41,677 nt of DNA from contig CAMAYE010000007.1 of the NCBI GenBank assembly GCA_945862135.1, forward strand, positions 1 to 41,677. The letters are read 5' to 3'. A program made the translations under genes and the position numbers. The notes beneath the pieces were generated by a model, which made no database searches, was not told where the DNA came from, and saw only the letters and a program-made list of their open reading frames with translations. This document shows positions 16,991 to 26,821 of the stretch, piece after piece. Position 1 is the first letter of the stretch. The number at the start of each line of letters is the position of its first letter. This stretch comes from Bordetella parapertussis. Its GTDB lineage: Bacteria > Pseudomonadota > Gammaproteobacteria > Burkholderiales > SG8-41.

Positions 16991-17033
16991 CGGATCAAGC
17001 GATCAGTTCAAACACAGGCAGTCGCTGCAGCGT

Positions 17034-17972
17034 TCAGCGGCCGGCGCGACTGCGCATGCGGTCATACCGCGCACGCGGCACATCGGTCACCAGCCACGAC
17101 GGCGCAACCGCCTCCAGCGCCTGCGGCCGGATGCCAAAAGGAAAGACCGAATCACTGATGCTGTCGATTTCCATCGAGCGCACGTTGTCGCGGGACATCA
17201 GTTTCACCGGCAGTAGTTCCATCGCAAACGCCTGACAGTAGGATAACGACCGGTTGAGTCCGATGATCGGGCGCGGGCAACCAATGGTACGGGCAACCCA
17301 GGCCACCAGCTGGCGAAGCGTATAACGCTGCGGTCCGCACAGGTCATAACTGCGACCGAAGGTTTTGACATCGGCCAATGCATGCACAAAAGCCGCGGCG
17401 ACATCGCCGACATACACCGGTTGGAATCGCGCATCGGGCCGCGCCAGCACCAGCAGCGGCAACAGGCGCGCCATGCCGGCAAACAGGTTCAGAAAACGGT
17501 CATCGGGCCCGAATATGACTGACGGCCGGAATACCGTCACATCGAGTCCTGATTCAAGCACGATGCGTTCGGCTTCGCCCTTGCTGCGCAGGTAATCACT
17601 CGGCCCGTCAGTGGCGGCACCCAGTGCGCTCATCTGCAGCAGCCGTTTGACACGGTTGCTGCGGCAGGCCTCGACAACATTACGCGCCAGTTCGACATGG
17701 GCCGCGCGAAAGCCGCGCAATTCGTTGCCGTCGTGCAATACCCCGACCAGATTGATCACCGCGTCGCAGCCGGAGACCACGCCGGCAAGTGCTGCCGGAT
17801 TGTGCACATCCGCCACCACCACTTCGAGTGTAGGCAGCAGAAAAAGCGGTTTCGCGCGCTCGCGCTCGCGGGTCGGCACTCGCACGCGATAACCCTGCGC
17901 CGCCAGTTGCTGGCACAGGTGGCGGCCGACAAAACCGGTCCCGCCGATCACACAGACTTTTTCGATATCCAT
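17034..17972 (-). CDS. NDUFA9-like NAD(P)-binding protein (atypical extended SDR)
   Basis: A 312-residue protein with an N-terminal Rossmann fold (VIGGTGFVGRHL, residues 8-19) and the SDR pair YLRSK in SDYLRSKGEAER. FRPSVIFGPDDRFLNLFAGMARLLP and PVYVGDVAAAFVHAL follow the pattern of the NDUFA9-like family, homologues of an accessory complex I subunit whose bacterial role is uncertain. I chose the ATG at 17972, with GGAG nine bases upstream; an ATG two codons earlier is too close to that site. It sits between slt and the CbiM-like gene with gaps of 34 and 43 bases, so the run slt to cca is probably one operon. Confidence 0.9.
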   Translation of the reverse strand: MDIEKVCVIGGTGFVGRHLCQQLAAQGYRVRVPTRERERAKPLFLLPTLEVVVADVHNPAALAGVVSGCDAVINLVGVLHDGNELRGFRAAHVELARNVVEACRSNRVKRLLQMSALGAATDGPSDYLRSKGEAERIVLESGLDVTVFRPSVIFGPDDRFLNLFAGMARLLPLLVLARPDARFQPVYVGDVAAAFVHALADVKTFGRSYDLCGPQRYTLRQLVAWVARTIGCPRPIIGLNRSLSYCQAFAMELLPVKLMSRDNVRSMEIDSISDSVFPFGIRPQALEAVAPSWLVTDVPRARYDRMRSRAGR

Positions 17973-18006
17973 CAGCATGCTCTCCGTTGTGCTGTCGATA
18001 CCCGCT

Positions 18007-19962
18007 TCAGGGCGTATCGCCCAGCGGTTTCTCCTGATTCCGCGCGCGTGGCTCAATCACGCCTATGCGCGCCTTCAGCGACTGCACCTGCTGGCTGAAG
18101 TTATGCGCGTAATAACTGGAATTGGCCATGACTTTCTTGACGTAATCCCGCGTTTCATTGAACGGAATGCTCTCGGCATAGATCGCCGCATCCATCGCCT
18201 GATCGGCACGCCACGCGCGGGCACGGCCCGGTCCGGCGTTGTACGCCGCGGACGCCAGTACCGGGCTGCCGTCGAGCGTGTCGAGTACATGACGCAGGTA
18301 ATAGGTGCCGAGGCTGAGATTGGTTTCCACGTCATTGACCCTCGACCAGTGCCAGTCCTTCAGACCGATCTTGCCCGCCACCCACTTCGCTGTCGCCGGC
18401 ATCAATTGCATCAATCCGCCGGCGCCCACCCGCGATTTGGCCTGCGCAATAAAGCGGCTCTCCTGACGGATCAGACCGTTGACCCAGGCCTCATCGAGAT
18501 CAACCTGACGTGCAGCAGCCTTTAACTGGTCACGGTACGGCGCGAGGTAGCGCAGGCCGAAATCATGCTCGAACACCGTGCGATCAGCGGTGTTGATCGC
18601 ACGGTCGTACACCGCATTGCGCCGCGCCACTTCTGCAGCAGCAAGCAACTGGCGGTCCGTCATGTCGCGAATGGCCCACAACCACTCGCGCACCGCTTCA
18701 AGCCGCACATCAAGCCGGAACAGCGCCAGAGCGCGCTGGATGCCCGGACGCCCGGCAATCGCCGCGATCTCCTGCTCCGCCGGTTTGTACGCCTGGGGCG
18801 GCGCCTGAACGCCGCTGCCCAGATCTTCGGTGGCCAGCTGACCGTAGAAACTGAAATCGGCCGACAGGGGCTTGAGCAAGGCAACCGCTTCTGCATCGCG
18901 CGCTGTCGCCTTGAATGCGCGTGCTTTCCAGTAACGCCAGGCCGGATCTTCCGCCTCTTTGGGTGTCATTGCATCAATCGCTGCAAGAACATCCGGCCAG
19001 CTTCGCGCTCTCAGTGCCGCGCGTGCTTTCCACGCCAGTTGCAGGTCGCTCATGCCGCTGGCTCGCGAAAACCAGTCGAGTGCGGCTGCATCGTGGCGCA
19101 TGGCGCCGAAATAACCGAGCATGCCCCAGACATAGGCGCGCTCTTCCTCTGAAAACCGCGGCGCCAGTTTGGTCCAGTTCGCGGCAGCCTGCTGGGGAGA
19201 ACTGCGCGCCAGCCGGTATACCGCAAACATCGTGGTTTCCCGCGATGCGCGCGACTTCAGATCGGAACGCAGATCATTCAGATGCGCAGCGGGATTTCCG
19301 GAAATGGCGGTCAATGCACGGGCATCCGGGGCTTGACCTTTCGGCAGCCAGCCGGCAACGCGATTGGCCAGCCCCACCTGACCGGCTTCGAGCGCAAGCC
19401 GCACCCTCATCCATACATCTTCCTCAGACAACTGTCGTGCTTCGAGCAGCGCCTCGAACAAGGGATTACAGCTGTCGGGCAGGCCGCGGGCGACGAACCA
19501 CAGCGGGCGCGCCTCGCGTAATGCCTGGCTGTCTGTGCGAACGCGTGACTGCAATGCATAGCAGGTGACTTCGATGTCTTCACCGATCAATGCCGGCAAC
19601 TCGGTATTGAATACATCCCACTGGCCATTCTTGCCCAGCAGCTTCAGCCAGTCCCGGCGCACCGCATTGGACAGCGGCGTGTCGCGATTCATCACGATAT
19701 AACGGCGAATCTCCTCCGGGTCACGGCTATCAAAGCGGATCTTCAACCGCCAATACTGCAGATAAGGCTCCAGCACATGGCCCTGAAAACGCGGTGCGAG
19801 CTGATCGAGGCGTTTGCTGTCACCGGTTCGAGCCGCATCGCGGGCAGCAAGAAAAGCGTCGTCAAGTGCAGTCGCACTCGCATTCGCCTGCGCCAACTCG
19901 GGCATGACGTGCAACGCGGCTGCAACGGCCAACACAACAATGACACTGCGCATCAGTGACAC
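18007..19962 (-). CDS. slt: Soluble lytic murein transglycosylase
   Basis: A periplasmic enzyme that cleaves peptidoglycan glycan strands, leaving 1,6-anhydro ends. Of 651 residues, about 1-27 form a signal peptide (VIVVLAVAAALHVMPELAQA). A long helical superhelix of Slt70 type fills about 30-480, and the C-terminal lysozyme-like domain carries GLIRQESRFIAQAKSRVGA, with catalytic Glu501, then GLMQLMPATAKWVA and AYNAGPGRARAW. A GTG at 19962 is the best start, because GGAGG lies seven bases upstream; the ATG three codons on is too far from it. The gene opens a probable five-gene run ending with the GST gene. Confidence 0.96.
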   Translation of the reverse strand: MSLMRSVIVVLAVAAALHVMPELAQANASATALDDAFLAARDAARTGDSKRLDQLAPRFQGHVLEPYLQYWRLKIRFDSRDPEEIRRYIVMNRDTPLSNAVRRDWLKLLGKNGQWDVFNTELPALIGEDIEVTCYALQSRVRTDSQALREARPLWFVARGLPDSCNPLFEALLEARQLSEEDVWMRVRLALEAGQVGLANRVAGWLPKGQAPDARALTAISGNPAAHLNDLRSDLKSRASRETTMFAVYRLARSSPQQAAANWTKLAPRFSEEERAYVWGMLGYFGAMRHDAAALDWFSRASGMSDLQLAWKARAALRARSWPDVLAAIDAMTPKEAEDPAWRYWKARAFKATARDAEAVALLKPLSADFSFYGQLATEDLGSGVQAPPQAYKPAEQEIAAIAGRPGIQRALALFRLDVRLEAVREWLWAIRDMTDRQLLAAAEVARRNAVYDRAINTADRTVFEHDFGLRYLAPYRDQLKAAARQVDLDEAWVNGLIRQESRFIAQAKSRVGAGGLMQLMPATAKWVAGKIGLKDWHWSRVNDVETNLSLGTYYLRHVLDTLDGSPVLASAAYNAGPGRARAWRADQAMDAAIYAESIPFNETRDYVKKVMANSSYYAHNFSQQVQSLKARIGVIEPRARNQEKPLGDTP

Positions 19963-20030
19963 GACTAGACCTCCATCCCGGCAGCAGCAGCGCAGGACTC
20001 TGGAATCACAAGAATTATCATAACTATTTG

Positions 20031-20042
20031 AATATAAACAAA
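20031..20042 (-). repeat. AT-rich element, copy c (partial)
   Basis: Read on the minus strand this is TTTGTTTATATT, identical to the first part of copy b. Next to it on the plus strand TAACTATTTG (20021-20030) is identical to bases flanking copy a (10453-10462). It sits in the 81-base gap between ilvA and slt. Confidence 0.3.
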
Positions 20043-20043
20043 T

Positions 20044-21558
20044 TTATGAAAGAAACAGACGATAGGCCGGATTCCGCGACTCGTCAGCGCAGGGATAACC
20101 GACCTCGTCGAGGAAGGTCTTGAAGCTGGCCTTGTCCGATGGCGGGACTTCCATGCCGACCAGCACGCGGCCGTAATCGGCGCCGTGATTGCGGTAATGA
20201 AACAGGCTGATGTTCCAGCCGCGGCTCATGCTGGTGAGGAAACGCATCAGTGCACCCGGCTTCTCCGGAAATTCAAAGCGATAAAGGATTTCGTTTTTCG
20301 CGCCCGGCGCGTGACCGCCGACCATGTGGCGGACATGCAGCTTGGCCAGTTCGTTGTCACTGAGATCCAGAGTCTGCAGGCCTTTCCGGCGCAGCGCCTT
20401 CACCAACTGCTCCGTTTCCTGGCGGTTGCGCACCTGGACGCCGACAAACACCCGCGCCTTCTTTGGATCATCAAAACGGTAATTGAACTCGGTGACATTG
20501 CGCGGCCCCAGCAGTTCGCAGAAGGTCTTGAAGCTGCCGGGTTTCTCTGGAATCGTCACCGCAAGGATGGCTTCGCGGTGTTCGCCGAGTTCAGCCTCTT
20601 CGGCAACAAAACGTAAGCGGTCAAAATTCATGTTGGCGCCGCAGGCCACCGCCACCAGCGTGGCATTGCGGACCTTGCGCCGCGCCGCCCAGGCTTTGGC
20701 CCCGGCTATGGCCAGCGCCCCGGCTGGCTCAAGGATGGCGCGGGTATCTTCAAACACATCCTTGATCGCCGCGCACATCGCATCGGTATCGACACGAACG
20801 ATTTCATCGACCAGCGTGCGGCACAGACGGAAGGTTTCTTTGCCCACCTGCTTCACTGCAACGCCATCGGCGAACAGACCGACCTGCGCCAGTTTGACGC
20901 GGCGACCGGCCTTGATCGACTGGTACATCGCGTCCGAATCCACCGGCTGCACGCCGATGATCTTGATCTCCGGCCGCAGACGCTTGACGTACGCGGCAAT
21001 CCCCGCAATCAGCCCGCCGCCGCCTATCGCGACAAAAATCGCATCAATGGGCTCCGGATGCTGGCGCAGGATCTCCATCGCAATCGTGCCCTGCCCGGCG
21101 ATCACATCGGGATCGTCGTAGGGATGAACATAGGTCAGTCCATGACGTTTTTCCAGTACACGCGCATGATCTGCGGCTTCAGCATACGAGTCGCCGTGCA
21201 GCACGACTTTTGCGCCGCGTGAACGCACCGCATTGATCTTGATGTCGGGTGTAGTCACCGGCATGACGATCGTTGCCGTGCAGCCAAGACGCTGCGCCGC
21301 CAATGCAACGCCCTGCGCATGGTTTCCGGCGGAGGCCGCAATCACACCGCGCGCCAGTGCATCCGGCTTGAGATGCGCCATCTTGTTGTAGGCGCCGCGC
21401 AGCTTGAACGAAAACACGGGCTGCATGTCCTCGCGCTTGAGGAGGATGCGGTTGTGCGTGCGCTTTGACAGATTCGGCGCATATTCCAGCGGTGTCTCGA
21501 TTGCGACATCGTAGACACGCGCGTTGAGGATACGTTCCAGATAATCGTTTTTGGCCAT
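20044..21558 (-). CDS. ilvA: Threonine ammonia-lyase, biosynthetic
   Basis: Deaminates threonine to 2-oxobutanoate, the committed step toward isoleucine, using PLP. The 504 residues include the catalytic domain (about 1-320) with Lys52 in SFKLRGAYNKM, the SAGNHAQGVA motif and the glycine loop AIGGGGLIAG. Two ACT-like regulatory domains follow (about 325-405 and 415-504; EKPGSFKTFCELLG and EKPGALMRFLTSMS), the arrangement of isoleucine-inhibited biosynthetic enzymes. It diverges from rpiA across 171 bases in which I see no clear regulator site. The other ilv genes are not nearby. Confidence 0.97.
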   Translation of the reverse strand: MAKNDYLERILNARVYDVAIETPLEYAPNLSKRTHNRILLKREDMQPVFSFKLRGAYNKMAHLKPDALARGVIAASAGNHAQGVALAAQRLGCTATIVMPVTTPDIKINAVRSRGAKVVLHGDSYAEAADHARVLEKRHGLTYVHPYDDPDVIAGQGTIAMEILRQHPEPIDAIFVAIGGGGLIAGIAAYVKRLRPEIKIIGVQPVDSDAMYQSIKAGRRVKLAQVGLFADGVAVKQVGKETFRLCRTLVDEIVRVDTDAMCAAIKDVFEDTRAILEPAGALAIAGAKAWAARRKVRNATLVAVACGANMNFDRLRFVAEEAELGEHREAILAVTIPEKPGSFKTFCELLGPRNVTEFNYRFDDPKKARVFVGVQVRNRQETEQLVKALRRKGLQTLDLSDNELAKLHVRHMVGGHAPGAKNEILYRFEFPEKPGALMRFLTSMSRGWNISLFHYRNHGADYGRVLVGMEVPPSDKASFKTFLDEVGYPCADESRNPAYRLFLS

Positions 21559-21729
21559 GCGGTTTTATCTATGATTTACCAGCTGATTTTCATGGGTGAA
21601 AGGTTATCAGGAATGCCGCCCGCAAGCGATGCTCGGCGGACAAATAAGGACTCAAAAATATGTACGCGAAACAAGACCCTGCAACGATATGATGTATAGT
21701 CAATTCGACTAATCCACCCGGAGCAGCAG

Positions 21730-22410
21730 ATGAATCAGGACGCACTGAAACAGGCGGCGGCAAAAGCAGCAGTCGCGCTGGTTCCAGAAGGCGCCATCGT
21801 AGGCGTAGGCACCGGCTCGACCGTGAACTTCTTCATCGACGAACTGGCGCACATCAAAAGCCGTATTGAAGGCGCCGTTTCCAGTTCGGAAGCCAGCGCC
21901 CAGCGCATGAAGGCGGCTGGCATTCCCGTATTTGACCTTAACAGCGTGCGCGAGTTGCCGGTTTACGTCGATGGCGCCGACGAAGTGACGCGCCATTTGA
22001 TGATGATCAAGGGCGGGGGCGGCGCGCTGACGCGCGAGAAAATCGTTGCGGCGGTGGCGCGGCAGTTCATCTGCATTGCCGATGCCTCTAAACTGGTCGA
22101 TGTGCTTGGCCGTTTCCCGCTGCCGGTGGAAGTGATCCCGATGGCGCGCTCCTACGTTGCGCGTGAAATCGTCAAACTGGGTGGTCAGCCGGAATGGCGC
22201 AGCAATTTCGTCACCGACAACGGCAATGTGATTCTGGATGTGCGCAACCTCACCATCATCGACCCGCCGGAACTGGAATCACGACTGAATCAGATCACCG
22301 GCGTAGTCACCAATGGCCTGTTTGCCCGCCGCCCGGCAGACGTGCTCCTGATCGCCGGCAAGAACGGGGTGGAAACCCTGCGGCCGGCAACCGCCACGAA
22401 ACTGTCATAA
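21730..22410 (+). CDS. rpiA: Ribose-5-phosphate isomerase A
   Basis: Interconverts ribose 5-phosphate and ribulose 5-phosphate in the pentose phosphate pathway. The 226 residues show the signatures [15 protein letters not shown] (about 25-39), [15 protein letters not shown], the catalytic aspartates of VYVDGADEV and [18 protein letters not shown] lies six bases before the ATG. TATAGT at 21695-21700 could be a -10 but lacks a good -35. phoU follows 44 bases later on the same strand. Confidence 0.97.
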   Translation: MNQDALKQAAAKAAVALVPEGAIVGVGTGSTVNFFIDELAHIKSRIEGAVSSSEASAQRMKAAGIPVFDLNSVRELPVYVDGADEVTRHLMMIKGGGGALTREKIVAAVARQFICIADASKLVDVLGRFPLPVEVIPMARSYVAREIVKLGGQPEWRSNFVTDNGNVILDVRNLTIIDPPELESRLNQITGVVTNGLFARRPADVLLIAGKNGVETLRPATATKLS

Positions 22411-22454
22411 TTTAGCGTTATAAAGAGCCCTTTACCCGCAGCGGAGACCTGTCC

Positions 22455-23156
22455 ATGCCCGAACATACCCTCAAGCAGTTCGACACCGAGTTGGAAGAAA
22501 TCCGCTCACGGGTGCTGCAGATGGGCGGTCTTGTCGAGCAGCAGATCGTGCGTGCGCTCGAAGCGCTGACCAACGGACAGGTAGGACTCGCGCGCGAGGT
22601 GATGGGCAATGACCATCGGGTCAATGCACTGGAAGTCGCCATTGACGAGGATTGCAGCACGGTCATCGCCCGGCGCCAGCCTGCCGCCAAGGATCTGCGC
22701 ATGATCATGACGGTGGTAAAGACGATCACTGACCTTGAACGCATCGGCGACGAAGCGGCAAAAATCGCGCGCATGACACTTTCCCTGTACAGCAGCGACC
22801 GGCCGACCGTTCCGCGCGCCGCTGAAATCCAGCATGTCGCCGACATCGCACTGGGCATGCTGCGTAACGCGCTGGACGCCTTCGCCCGGCTTGACCTCGC
22901 CGTCGCAGCCAAGGTAGTGCGTCAGGACGAGCAGGTGGACTCCGAATTCAAGGCGATTCTGCGCCAGTTGATCACCTTCATGATGGAAGATCCTCGGACG
23001 ATTTCACATGCCCTCGACATCCTTTTCATCGCAAAGTCGATCGAGCGCATCGGCGATCACGCCAAAAACATGTCGGAATACGTGGTTTACCTGGTCAAAG
23101 GCAAGGACGTGCGTCATACCAGCGTAGAGACGCTCGAGCGCGAAGCACTGGGTTGA
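22455..23156 (+). CDS. phoU: Phosphate signalling regulator PhoU
   Basis: A 233-residue all-helical cytoplasmic protein with two PhoU repeats (about 15-110 and 118-220). The opening MPEHTLKQFDTELEEIRSRVLQMGGLVEQQI and the metal-binding ERIGDEA and ERIGDHAKN motifs are typical. PhoU links the Pst phosphate transporter to the PhoR/PhoB sensor system and, in several bacteria, its loss causes polyphosphate to build up. No pst genes are adjacent here; instead ppx follows 94 bases downstream and the polyphosphate genes lie opposite. GGAG precedes the ATG by eight bases. Confidence 0.96.
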   Translation: MPEHTLKQFDTELEEIRSRVLQMGGLVEQQIVRALEALTNGQVGLAREVMGNDHRVNALEVAIDEDCSTVIARRQPAAKDLRMIMTVVKTITDLERIGDEAAKIARMTLSLYSSDRPTVPRAAEIQHVADIALGMLRNALDAFARLDLAVAAKVVRQDEQVDSEFKAILRQLITFMMEDPRTISHALDILFIAKSIERIGDHAKNMSEYVVYLVKGKDVRHTSVETLEREALG

Positions 23157-23250
23157 CGGGATCTGCGTGGTACACTCGTACGCATCTGGCGGAGCGGGTG
23201 AAAAACCATGCAAGTAACTGAAACAGCGGGCTGGCGGGGAGCACACTGAA

Positions 23251-24765
23251 ATGGCGGAGCAGTCCACCATCGCCGCCATTGATCTCGGCTCCAATTCTTT
23301 CCACTGCCAGATTGCGCGCGTCGCCGGCGAGCAATTTTTCCCGCTCGACTCCCTGCGTGAGCCGGTGCGGCTCGGCGCGGGACTCGGCAAAGACAAAAAA
23401 CTCGACGACGAATCACAGGAACGGGCTCTCGCCTGCCTTGCCCGCTTCGCTGAGCGCCTCCGCGGCCTTGATCCGCATGGTGTGCGCGCCATCGGTACCA
23501 ACACGCTGCGGGTAGCCAAGAACAGCAAACAATTCCTGCGTCGCGCATGCGCCGCCCTGGGTTTTCCGATCGAAGTGGTCGCCGGACGCGAAGAAGCGCG
23601 GTTGATCTACCTCGGGGTCTCGCACAGCCTGCCTGCGTCACGCGACAAAAGGCTGGTGGTCGACATCGGCGGAGGTTCGACCGAGTGCATCATCGGCACC
23701 GGTTACAAGCCGCTGAAGCTGGAAAGTCTGTTCATGGGCTGCGTGTCGTACAGCCTGCGCTATTTCGGCGATGGGCGGATTACCAAATCGGCGCTGAAGG
23801 AAGCGGATCTTGCCGCTCGCGCGGAGCTGCAACCCCTCATCGGCAGCTACATCCGCGGCAACTGGCAACATGCCGTCGGTTCGTCGGGAACCATCCGCTC
23901 ACTCGCGGAAATTCTCCAGTTGTCCGGCCATACTGACGGATCGATCACGCTCGCCGGGCTTGACCGCCTGCGCACCCAGTTATTGCGCGTCGGTGACATT
24001 TCATCGATTGAACTGCCGGGATTGCGCCCGGACCGCCGGCCGGTGCTTGTCGGCGGTCTGGCGATTCTGTACGCGGTACTCGATGAACTGAACATCGACA
24101 CCATGATTCCGGCCACCGGTGCGATGCGTCAGGGCATTCTCTACGACATGCTCGGACGCTTTCACAACCACGACATGCGCGACGTAACAGTGGCCCAGTT
24201 CATGCAGCGCTACCACGTTGACGCCCATCAGGCGCTGCGCGTCGCCACCTTTGCAGCAACGTTGTACGAAAAAATTGCCGGCAATGCAGCTCACGAAGAT
24301 GCGCCGCGGCTACTCGGATGGGCCGGACGATTGCACGAAATCGGCATCCCGGTTGCCTACAGCGGTTATCACAAGCACTCGGCCTACATCATCAGCAATG
24401 CCGATATGCCCGGATTCTCACGCGAAGAACAGGAGCGTCTGGCCACGCTGGTGCTGTGTCACCGCCGCTCGCTGAAAAAAACCTGGGAACTGCTGCCCGC
24501 AGAAGATCACATGATCGTGCTCGCGCTGCGTCTGGCAGTGGTGTTGTGCCGCGCGCGACGCGACACCCGATTCCCTCCACTGGAAATCAAAAACCAGGGG
24601 GAGCGCCTGCGCATGACCTTCGATGCCCGTTGGCTGGAGTCCAATCCGCTGACGGCAACAGCATTGCGGGAAGAGGTCGCCGAGTGGACACGCATCGGCT
24701 ATGACATCCGCGTTCCAGGCCTCGACGACATCGTACTCGCGCAAGAACCCGCGCTCACCGAGTGA
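23251..24765 (+). CDS. ppx: Exopolyphosphatase, Ppx/GppA family
   Basis: Releases phosphate from the ends of polyphosphate chains, or converts pppGpp to ppGpp in the GppA sense. The 504 residues contain the ASKHA fold with AAIDLGSNSFHCQIARV (4-20), the catalytic glutamate region AGREEARLIYLGV, and the phosphate loop DIGGGSTE. An HD-like C-terminal domain follows (about 310-500; GWAGRLHEIGIPVAYSGYHKHSAYII). The full-length form with this C-terminal domain and the polyphosphate genes next door favour the exopolyphosphatase role. GGGAG precedes the ATG by nine bases. It converges with the polyphosphate:AMP phosphotransferase gene, with 21 bases between stops. Confidence 0.95.
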   Translation: MAEQSTIAAIDLGSNSFHCQIARVAGEQFFPLDSLREPVRLGAGLGKDKKLDDESQERALACLARFAERLRGLDPHGVRAIGTNTLRVAKNSKQFLRRACAALGFPIEVVAGREEARLIYLGVSHSLPASRDKRLVVDIGGGSTECIIGTGYKPLKLESLFMGCVSYSLRYFGDGRITKSALKEADLAARAELQPLIGSYIRGNWQHAVGSSGTIRSLAEILQLSGHTDGSITLAGLDRLRTQLLRVGDISSIELPGLRPDRRPVLVGGLAILYAVLDELNIDTMIPATGAMRQGILYDMLGRFHNHDMRDVTVAQFMQRYHVDAHQALRVATFAATLYEKIAGNAAHEDAPRLLGWAGRLHEIGIPVAYSGYHKHSAYIISNADMPGFSREEQERLATLVLCHRRSLKKTWELLPAEDHMIVLALRLAVVLCRARRDTRFPPLEIKNQGERLRMTFDARWLESNPLTATALREEVAEWTRIGYDIRVPGLDDIVLAQEPALTE

Positions 24766-24786
24766 GCCGGCGGAAGCCGGTGCTGC

Positions 24787-26313
24787 TTACTTGCGACGGC
24801 TTTTCGACTTGTTCTTTTTCGGCTTTTCCATACCTGCGAAAGTACGTTCCAGCGCCTCGGCCAGCGTGCGCAAGACCTTCAGTCGCGCGAAATATTTGTT
24901 ATTGGCTTCCACCAGCGTCCACGGCGTGATGTTCGTTGACGTACGATCAACCATGTCGCAAACCGCCGTTTCATACTGATCCCACTTCTTGCGGTTACGC
25001 CAGTCTTCGGCAGTAATCTTGAAGCGCTTGAACGCGACCTTTTCGCGCTCCTTGAAACGCCGGTATTGTTCTTCCTTGGTGGTGGCCAGCCAGAACTTGA
25101 CCACCAGCACATTGTGCTGAGCGAGTTGATGCTCGAAATCGTTGATCTCGGAATACGCGCGCATCCAGTCGGCCTCCTTGCAGAAACCTTCAACCCGTTC
25201 GACGAGCACGCGTCCGTACCAGGAGCGGTCAAAAATTGCGAAACGGCCACGACGCGGAATATGGCGCCAGAACCGCCACAGGTAAGGCTGCGCGCGTTCT
25301 TCCTCTGTCGGCGCGGCGACGGAAATTGTCTGATACGCACGGGCATCCAGCGCGCTGGTGACACGGCGGATCGCACCTCCCTTGCCGGCAGCGTCATTGC
25401 CTTCAAATACACCGACCACCGACATCTGCTTCATCCGCGGATCGCGGAACAGCCGGTTCAAGCGACCTTGCCATTCTTCAAGTTGCTTGGTGTAGGCGCT
25501 TTTTGAAAGGTTCTGATCGAGTTGCAGAGCACGGATCACATTGAGATTGCCAATCGCCGGCAGCAGCGGCGGGGTGCGATCGGGCAGGCGCGGCACCGGT
25601 TTGTCGTCCAGCCGTTCACGCATCGCCGCCAGCAGCGTACGTCCGACGGTCAGACTGCGGTATCGGGCATCGGCACCCGACACCACCAGCCACGGCGCCT
25701 CGGCAGTGCTGGTTTTTCGCACGAACGGCTCGCACACTTCGGCGAAGTCATCGTAGTGTTTGAACATGACCCAGTCGCCCGGTGTGACGCGCCAACTGGT
25801 TACCGGATCCTTTTCGAGCTGGTGCAAACGCTTTTTCTGCTGCGGCTTGGACAGGTGAAACCAGAATTTCAGCAGCAGCACGCCTTCGTCAACGAGCATG
25901 CGCTCAAGACGCATGATCTCGCTGATATCCTGGTCAAAGCGGCCCTCGCTGCTCAAGCCCATTACGCGGTTGACGATGGGCTGGGTATGCCAGGCGCCGA
26001 AAAAGACGCCGATCTTGCCCTTCGGCGGCAGTGCACGCCAATAACGCCAGACGCGCGGTCTTTCACTCTCCTCATCCGAAGGTTCGGCAAAACCATGGAC
26101 CTCGATATGACGAGGGTCCATCCATTCATTGAGCAGGTTGACCATCTCGCCCTTGCCCGCGCCTTCGACACCGGCGATCAGGATCAGCGTGGCAAATTTG
26201 CCGTTCTGCTTGAGGTCGTACTGCGCATTGAGCAGCGCCTGCCTGAGTTTGGGCTCTTCGCGTTTGTAGAGCGCCTTGTCGATGCGATGGGAAAGACTGG
26301 CTGATTCAAACAT
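24787..26313 (-). CDS. pap: Polyphosphate:AMP phosphotransferase, two-domain PPK2
   Basis: Transfers phosphate from polyphosphate to AMP, making ADP. The 508 residues hold two fused PPK2 domains. The N-terminal one (about 1-250) has a Walker A GVEGAGKG (48-55), but where the lid arginines are expected it reads FFGAWHTQ. The C-terminal one (about 265-495) has GNDAAGKGG (305-313) and the full lid FDRSWYGR. In the characterised two-domain PPK2 enzymes the C-terminal half is the active one, which fits. The tail is lysine- and arginine-rich. AGGAG lies five bases before the ATG, and sixA ends eight bases upstream, so the two are coupled. It closes the minus-strand polyphosphate run. Confidence 0.94.
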   Translation of the reverse strand: MFESASLSHRIDKALYKREEPKLRQALLNAQYDLKQNGKFATLILIAGVEGAGKGEMVNLLNEWMDPRHIEVHGFAEPSDEESERPRVWRYWRALPPKGKIGVFFGAWHTQPIVNRVMGLSSEGRFDQDISEIMRLERMLVDEGVLLLKFWFHLSKPQQKKRLHQLEKDPVTSWRVTPGDWVMFKHYDDFAEVCEPFVRKTSTAEAPWLVVSGADARYRSLTVGRTLLAAMRERLDDKPVPRLPDRTPPLLPAIGNLNVIRALQLDQNLSKSAYTKQLEEWQGRLNRLFRDPRMKQMSVVGVFEGNDAAGKGGAIRRVTSALDARAYQTISVAAPTEEERAQPYLWRFWRHIPRRGRFAIFDRSWYGRVLVERVEGFCKEADWMRAYSEINDFEHQLAQHNVLVVKFWLATTKEEQYRRFKEREKVAFKRFKITAEDWRNRKKWDQYETAVCDMVDRTSTNITPWTLVEANNKYFARLKVLRTLAEALERTFAGMEKPKKNKSKSRRK

Positions 26314-26321
26314 GGAGGCTC

Positions 26322-26765
26322 CTACAAAATACCCGGCGCCAGCACTGCACGCACCATGACACCGTCATCGTCATCCCGTGAAATCCACCAGATGGCGCCC
26401 TTTTTCACATTCCACGGCTGCTCGGCCCCGGTGATCGCAAGGCCGGCAGCAGCGCCCAGTGTCGGCTGGTGGCCGACAACCACTACAGTACCTTCGCCGT
26501 CTGGCCAGCCTGCAGCCTTGAGCAGACCTTTCGGTGTACCTGATGTGGACAGGGCGGGGGCGATGGCGAAATCGACGGCCAATGCCGCAGCCGTTTCACA
26601 GGTTCGCACGGCCGGACTGGCCATTACGCGACACCCTGCGGGCAAATGGCGTTCGAGCCAGCCTGCCATTTTCTGCGCTTGTCTTCGCCCTTTAGCCGTC
26701 AGCCGGCGTTTGTCGTCCGGAATGCCGTCTTCGGCATCGGCGTGCCGCCACAAAATCAGATTCAT
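26322..26765 (-). CDS. sixA: SixA-type phosphohistidine phosphatase
   Basis: A 147-residue histidine phosphatase of the phosphoglycerate mutase superfamily. The catalytic RHA motif is in NLILWRHADAED (residues 2-13), and the second histidine is in VVGHQP. This short form matches SixA, which in E. coli removes phosphate from a phosphotransferase-system histidine. The ATG at 26765 gives the family N-terminus; a GTG two codons earlier (26771) is an alternative. It sits between the CYTH-CHAD gene (56 bases) and the polyphosphate:AMP phosphotransferase (8 bases), so its substrate may be related to polyphosphate or phosphate metabolism, which is inference only. Confidence 0.9.
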   Translation of the reverse strand: MNLILWRHADAEDGIPDDKRRLTAKGRRQAQKMAGWLERHLPAGCRVMASPAVRTCETAAALAVDFAIAPALSTSGTPKGLLKAAGWPDGEGTVVVVGHQPTLGAAAGLAITGAEQPWNVKKGAIWWISRDDDDGVMVRAVLAPGIL

Positions 26766-26821
26766 GCTCACAGCGTTTTAGGCTCCGCAAATTCAAGCGT
26801 GACCGCCGGCCCCGCTGCTCG

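Noticed and set aside
24767-24780. A terminator between ppx and pap (CCGGC-GGAA-GCCGG)
   Set aside because: The stem has only five pairs and no T-tract, so it is too weak to call.
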